Below, piece by piece: positions 60,128 to 64,000 of a stretch of 64,000 nucleotides of DNA. Source of the DNA: Cloeon dipterum (taxonomy: Eukaryota; Arthropoda; Insecta; Ephemeroptera; Baetidae); NCBI RefSeq assembly GCF_949628265.1, contig NC_088787.1, forward strand, positions 3,586,501 to 3,650,500, written 5' to 3'. Numbering within the stretch: the stretch's first letter is position 1; every line of letters starts with the position of its first letter. The position numbers and the translations under genes are program-made. Under the pieces are notes generated by a model that ran no database searches, was not told the DNA's origin, and was given only the letters and a program-made list of their open reading frames with translations.

Positions 60128-61640
60128 CGCGGCGGCAGCAGCAGAATCCGCACCTATTCGAGTTCTCCTCACAATCAGCACTGCTTGCAAAAAATCAGAC
60201 GAGAAATGAAGCATTTTTTATCTCTCTTGGCGCCAGTGTAGACTTATCAACGAGTCGGTTGGCGACTGTCTCTCTCATTGCCGCTTTCGAATTTTAATCT
60301 CATTTAATCAGAATACACGGCGCCACAAAGGAGCTTGTGATTTATTATTAATATCGCAAAACCTTTTTTTAATCAAAATCAATGTTTTTTCTCAAGTTGC
60401 TTTGGAGCAAATGTTGCAAACAAAAATCGAGCAACGTTGAAGGAGCGGCGACGATATCAATTGTCAACTTGAAAAAGTCCAACTCGCGTGTAAGGTGAAT
60501 AGATTGATAAAACGAGTTGTTCAACTAATGTCCGCGAGTAAGTTCAACTTCTCATTAATTATTTATTATTCTCCATTGCACTCGCCCATGTGGCAGTGGC
60601 GGAGACTCGAGGACAAGCGTCTACCCTGAGGGCCTTTTTGGTAAAAGTGTCCGGCTTCAGGGCGACGCTCAGCGGCCGGACGAAGCTTTAAGATGACGAA
60701 CGGCGCGAGCTCCCATCTGGACTCAAAAAAGGCACTAATTCTAGGCTAACAATAAGATGCCCATCCTGCACCGACAACCGTTGTAACACGGGTTTATTCC
60801 ATTAATTTATTGTTATTTTAATTGTATTCACACCCTAGACAACCGTTTTACAAATCACATTCGAATCTGCGCAGTTTTTCCAGAACGCCTCCTCTTGTTC
60901 ACTGGGAATGTCATTCATTCATTCAGTGGCTGCGCTGTCAGCCTTCTTCCTTCCCTCTCCTTCCATTCATTCCCGCTGACGTCACTCGGGTCGCGTGCCA
61001 CTTACGTTTCGGGTTGCATAAGCTGCTCGATCTGCAGGCGTCATAAAGCATTGTTTGCTTTAGAAAATTATTTTGGAAAGCCGCCAATTTTTTCCAGAAA
61101 ACTTAAAAATTAGTTAATTTACTTTGTATAAATAAAAGAGATATATTTTCAGAGGCAAATAACGAAATGCTAGAGTTTGCTTCAATTTGTTGACAAAAAC
61201 CAAATCAATTTTTTTACAAGAAGGGTCCTTGATTTGGATGCATGCGATTTTCTTTTACAGAAGATGGACACAACTGTTAATAATGTAAATATTTTCAAAT
61301 ATTTGGAGTGGTATTGATCAAGTAAAATTAAACTACTAAAATGCTCTACATTCACCACGATTTACTGGAAAGTATATATTTACAAAGATTGGTCGGATTA
61401 AACGCTAATAATTACAGATTAAGTATAGGAAGATTTTGCAGAGAAATTTGTATGTACATCGAAATTGACACAAGCCAAATCACGCATGCTGGAAAGGTGC
61501 AAACCAGCAAGTAGCGAGAGAAATTTTATTTAATTTCAAAAATAATCTTTCAACCACGGTCAGCCCTGCTGCTTCATTTGTGGCTGCTAATTTTTCCTCT
61601 ATAAGCATAAGGAGAGCCGTCGGTAGAAAATGTAACGGGG
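60128..61640. other. Divergent intergenic region R5/Y7
   Basis: R-Y conserved block with a CRE-like TGACGTCA at 60977-60984. 61060-61440 is a decayed version of the extra segment seen before Y2 and Y6, with no ZAD frame left. 61480-61500 matches 31500 onward. Confidence 0.35.
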
Positions 61641-61814
61641 AATGTTTTTGTGTGCTCAAGTAACACCCAAAGTGGACTTTGAACTATTCCTGCGGGAGCA
61701 AACAACGCTTGAAAAATTTCCGGGTGTGACAGGATATTTTGTCGCTTCTTAAAAACACTCGATTCTCTTCAATCTAGTTGTGCAGCTTCACCTCAGTTTT
61801 TACCCAGCCAGCAG
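61640..61814 (+). promoter_or_regulatory. Y7 promoter and 5'UTR exon
   Basis: TGGACTTTGAACT at 61673-61685 reads AGTTCA-A-AGTCCA on the minus strand, the same direct repeat as Y1 with one changed base. The TATA-like box of the other copies is replaced by 'ggatatttt'. Donor after 61814; acceptor ttttag ends at 61977. Confidence 0.5.
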
Positions 61815-61995
61815 GTTCGTTTTCTTGAAAGATAGTTATTTGCCACTCTTTTAACTCATCTTAAAAAAAAACTAAGTTTATTTTTTGATTTTTAATGTTT
61901 GTTTGATTTTGTGTTTCTTCCGCGCAGCTTTCTTTCTTAATAAAAGCTCATTTATCAAACCTTTTCTTACTTTTTAGTCCAGAAACGTTCGAGTC

Positions 61996-63534
61996 ATGGA
62001 TCTTTTCTGTTTCGTCATCGTTTTGCTCCACGTTTCATTGGCCACCACCGCCGACTTCTCTCAAGTTTTCAAGTGGCAGGATGAGTTGGACTACGAGTGG
62101 CCTTCCGAGAAGAGCAGGACACATGCCCTGAAAGTTGGAACTTTTAAACCATCGAATTTTGAACCTCGTTACATGGCTGTTTCAAGAACAAGGATCTTCC
62201 TCAGCCTTTTTAGAACTGTTGGCATTTCGGTGACTCTGGTGTCTTTGCCGACGAGCAGCGCGTCCTCTGCGCCCCCGAAGCTCACTCCGTTTCCTTCTTG
62301 GGACATGCATGTAAGTAGCAGAAAACGGGCTATTCGATGTATAATTTAAAGGAAAAAATTGTTCTGAAACGAATGAGGTCATGTACATGGTTATACGAGT
62401 CACAAACTGAGGGAAATCGATTAAATTTGCTTTAATTTTCGAACATGTTTATAACTTTACTCATGAAATTGGATTTCCAACTGTTTTTCGTTTTCAAAAA
62501 GCACGAAAACTCTTGTTTTAAATAAGGACTTGAATTTAAATTTTGGAGAAAGCTACAGGTTGGCCGCATCGGATTACAAAATCTTCAGTCAAGATTCAAG
62601 ATAATAAATTCCTCTTTTTGCAGGGCTATGGAGACTGCAACAAGATTGAACGAGCGAGAGGGCTGGAAATGGATTCTGTCGGCCGGCTGTGGGTGCTGGA
62701 CAGCGGTAGCGAAAAATGCGACGTAAAACTTTGGATTTTCGACTTGTTCAACAACGATCGTACCAAACTCGTTCATCGGTTTACAATTCAAAAATGGATG
62801 CACGACTTGGTGCTCGACGAAACGCCCAACGGATATTTCGCCTACATCGTGCGGTGGGAAGAAGAACACATTGTCGTCTTTAGTTTGGAAAGAAATCAAT
62901 CTTGGAATGTCTACACGGCTGGAATCAAGGCTTTTTCCATTGCCGTTTCCCCCAAGAGTAAGGCGGAGCAACCGAGAAAACTCTACCTTGTCAAATGGGA
63001 CTCTACTGAGCTATATTCAATTCCCGTTACCGCACTTCGCATCGGAACTCAATTTGCAAAACCGCATCTAATTGGAAAATGGGCCGCAACGGATTTGTAT
63101 AGAATGCTGATGGACAAACACGGGACCATGTATGCCGCATTTTTGTATAAGAATTACATTTCCTCGTGGAACACTTCCCAGTCATTTCAGGAGCAGCGTT
63201 TTCATGAGGTACGTTAGCAATTTAAAATAACGTTTTATATTGGAATAAAACACTAAATAAAAAGATATCGTTCGTCAAACTTCTAAAACTTTTCCTTTCG
63301 CTTACACAAATGAAAGGAATACTTGACCCTATGATGTTGCTTTCCAAAAATAAAATTCACCGTTTGTCATTCATGAGTCGTTGTACTGCTTGGTTTTAGG
63401 TCGCTGGACTGAGAACCTTTTGGCCGATTAATTTCGCCTTGGACCCAAGTGGAACAATTTGGATGACGGTGTTTGATAAATATGGAAAGCCGAGATATAG
63501 ACTTTTGAAGGCTGCAGTCGACGCTAAATCATAA
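61996..63534 (+). CDS. Yellow-family secreted protein Y7, diverged copy
   Basis: Exons 61996-62310, 62624-63208, 63400-63534; 344 residues. Signal peptide (FCFVIVLLHVSLATTA), then VFKWQDELDYEWPSE, DSVGRLWVLDSGSEKC, HDLVLDETPNG, YRMLMDKHGTMYAAF and FALDPSGTIWMTVF. Exon 2 is nine nucleotides longer than in the other copies, giving an extra SKAEQ-type insert. The frame ends at LLKAAVDAKS-stop inside exon 3, so there is neither the last exon nor a membrane anchor. It is more diverged than Y1/Y2/Y5/Y6 and shares EQRF(H/L)E with Y3. No lesion was seen. Confidence 0.85.
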
Positions 63535-64000
63535 ACCTTCGATGTCAAACACAGACAACATTTTGATATTAAAAAGGAATGAAATGAAATCTAAATTTTC
63601 TTCGTATTTAATTCCAGCCAAAGAGCACTTTGTAACGAGTGTTGAGTGTTGATCAAACCGACGCCAGCAGACCAAAGGTGTAAAATTGTGTAAAATTGGC
63701 TTTTCTTAAACGTCAAGCGAGCACTGTTTAACTTTAACCTAACTCTGGCATCTTCTACAAAATACAAAAATGTATTTTTCTAATCACTGATTCACTGACT
63801 GGCTCGTGACACCCCAAGTGGTTGCACATGTCACATCCAACCCCTCCTTTTTTGCTCTCTTGCACTGAAAGAATCGTAAGAATTTACTTTTCATTTCCAA
63901 AGTCTCGTCCGCGTTAACTTTAACTTATTCAGTAACGTATTTTATGGCCGATTTTGCAACAGAAATTCTTCTTTAACTCTGTTATTGAGTCACTTTGAGC
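63535..64000. other. Y7 3' flank
   Basis: AT-rich sequence to the window end. Nothing supportable beyond the Y7 3'UTR. Confidence 0.3.

Noticed and set aside
62585..62971. 128-codon minus-strand frame inside Y7 exon 2, with similar shadows in the other Y genes
   Set aside because: It is antisense to a well-supported Yellow exon and needs no separate gene.

Overview
The window is eukaryotic and almost certainly from an arthropod, most likely an insect. It is AT-rich, the genes have short GT-AG introns, and three families point that way: Yellow/major-royal-jelly-type secreted proteins, RCC1-repeat/BTB proteins of the RCBTB type, and fragments of a ZAD zinc-finger gene. No bacterial, viral or CRISPR features were seen. 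I cannot name the species.

The window is a tandem array. The unit is about 9-10 kb and holds two divergently transcribed genes: an 11-exon RCBTB-like gene on the minus strand and a 4-exon yellow-like gene on the plus strand. Between the 3' ends of one unit and the next lies a conserved non-coding module with a palindromic RFX-type X-box (GTTGCCATGGCAAC) and clustered GATA sites. The RCBTB-like loci (R1-R5) are at 3.2-6.4, 12.3-15.5, 34.2-40.7, 46.6-49.8 and 56.9-60.1 kb. The yellow-like loci (Y1-Y7) are at 8.0-9.4, 18.0-19.4, 24.5-26.4, 28.6-29.9, 42.2-43.7, 52.5-54.0 and 62.0-63.5 kb. The central part (22-31 kb) lacks an RCBTB copy. It carries a second tandem pair, Y3 and Y4, of a more diverged yellow type. 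The window starts (0.5-1.8 kb) with a GC-rich block that recurs at 22.1-23.4 kb.

Many copies are decaying. Y2 has a 2-nt insertion just after its ATG, Y5 has ACG in place of ATG, Y6 has lost the acceptor AG of its 5'UTR intron, and Y4 has a large internal deletion. R3 carries a 3.3-kb transposable element in exon 2 and a frameshift in exon 10. R2 and R5 have a TAA near the 5' edge of exon 2. The best intact genes are R1, R4, Y1, Y3 and Y7.

Y3 encodes a signal peptide, a Yellow domain, one transmembrane helix and a short cytoplasmic tail, so it is a membrane-anchored Yellow. Y1, Y2, Y5 and Y6 share a 187-nt deletion that removed this anchor, and Y7 stops before it, so the amplified forms are predicted to be secreted. 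The promoters of Y1, Y2, Y5, Y6 and Y7 share an AGTCCA direct repeat with 1-nt spacing (HNF4-like) about 50 bp upstream of the TATA box in the four near-identical copies. Together with the GATA sites this suggests gut or fat-body expression, which is inference.

The element inside R3 (36237-39568) has 13-bp terminal inverted repeats, a 2-bp TG target duplication, 180-bp subterminal tandem repeats, a captured gene-like segment and a pre-miRNA-like hairpin. All exon junctions were read by eye from splice sites, reading phase and copy-to-copy comparison.
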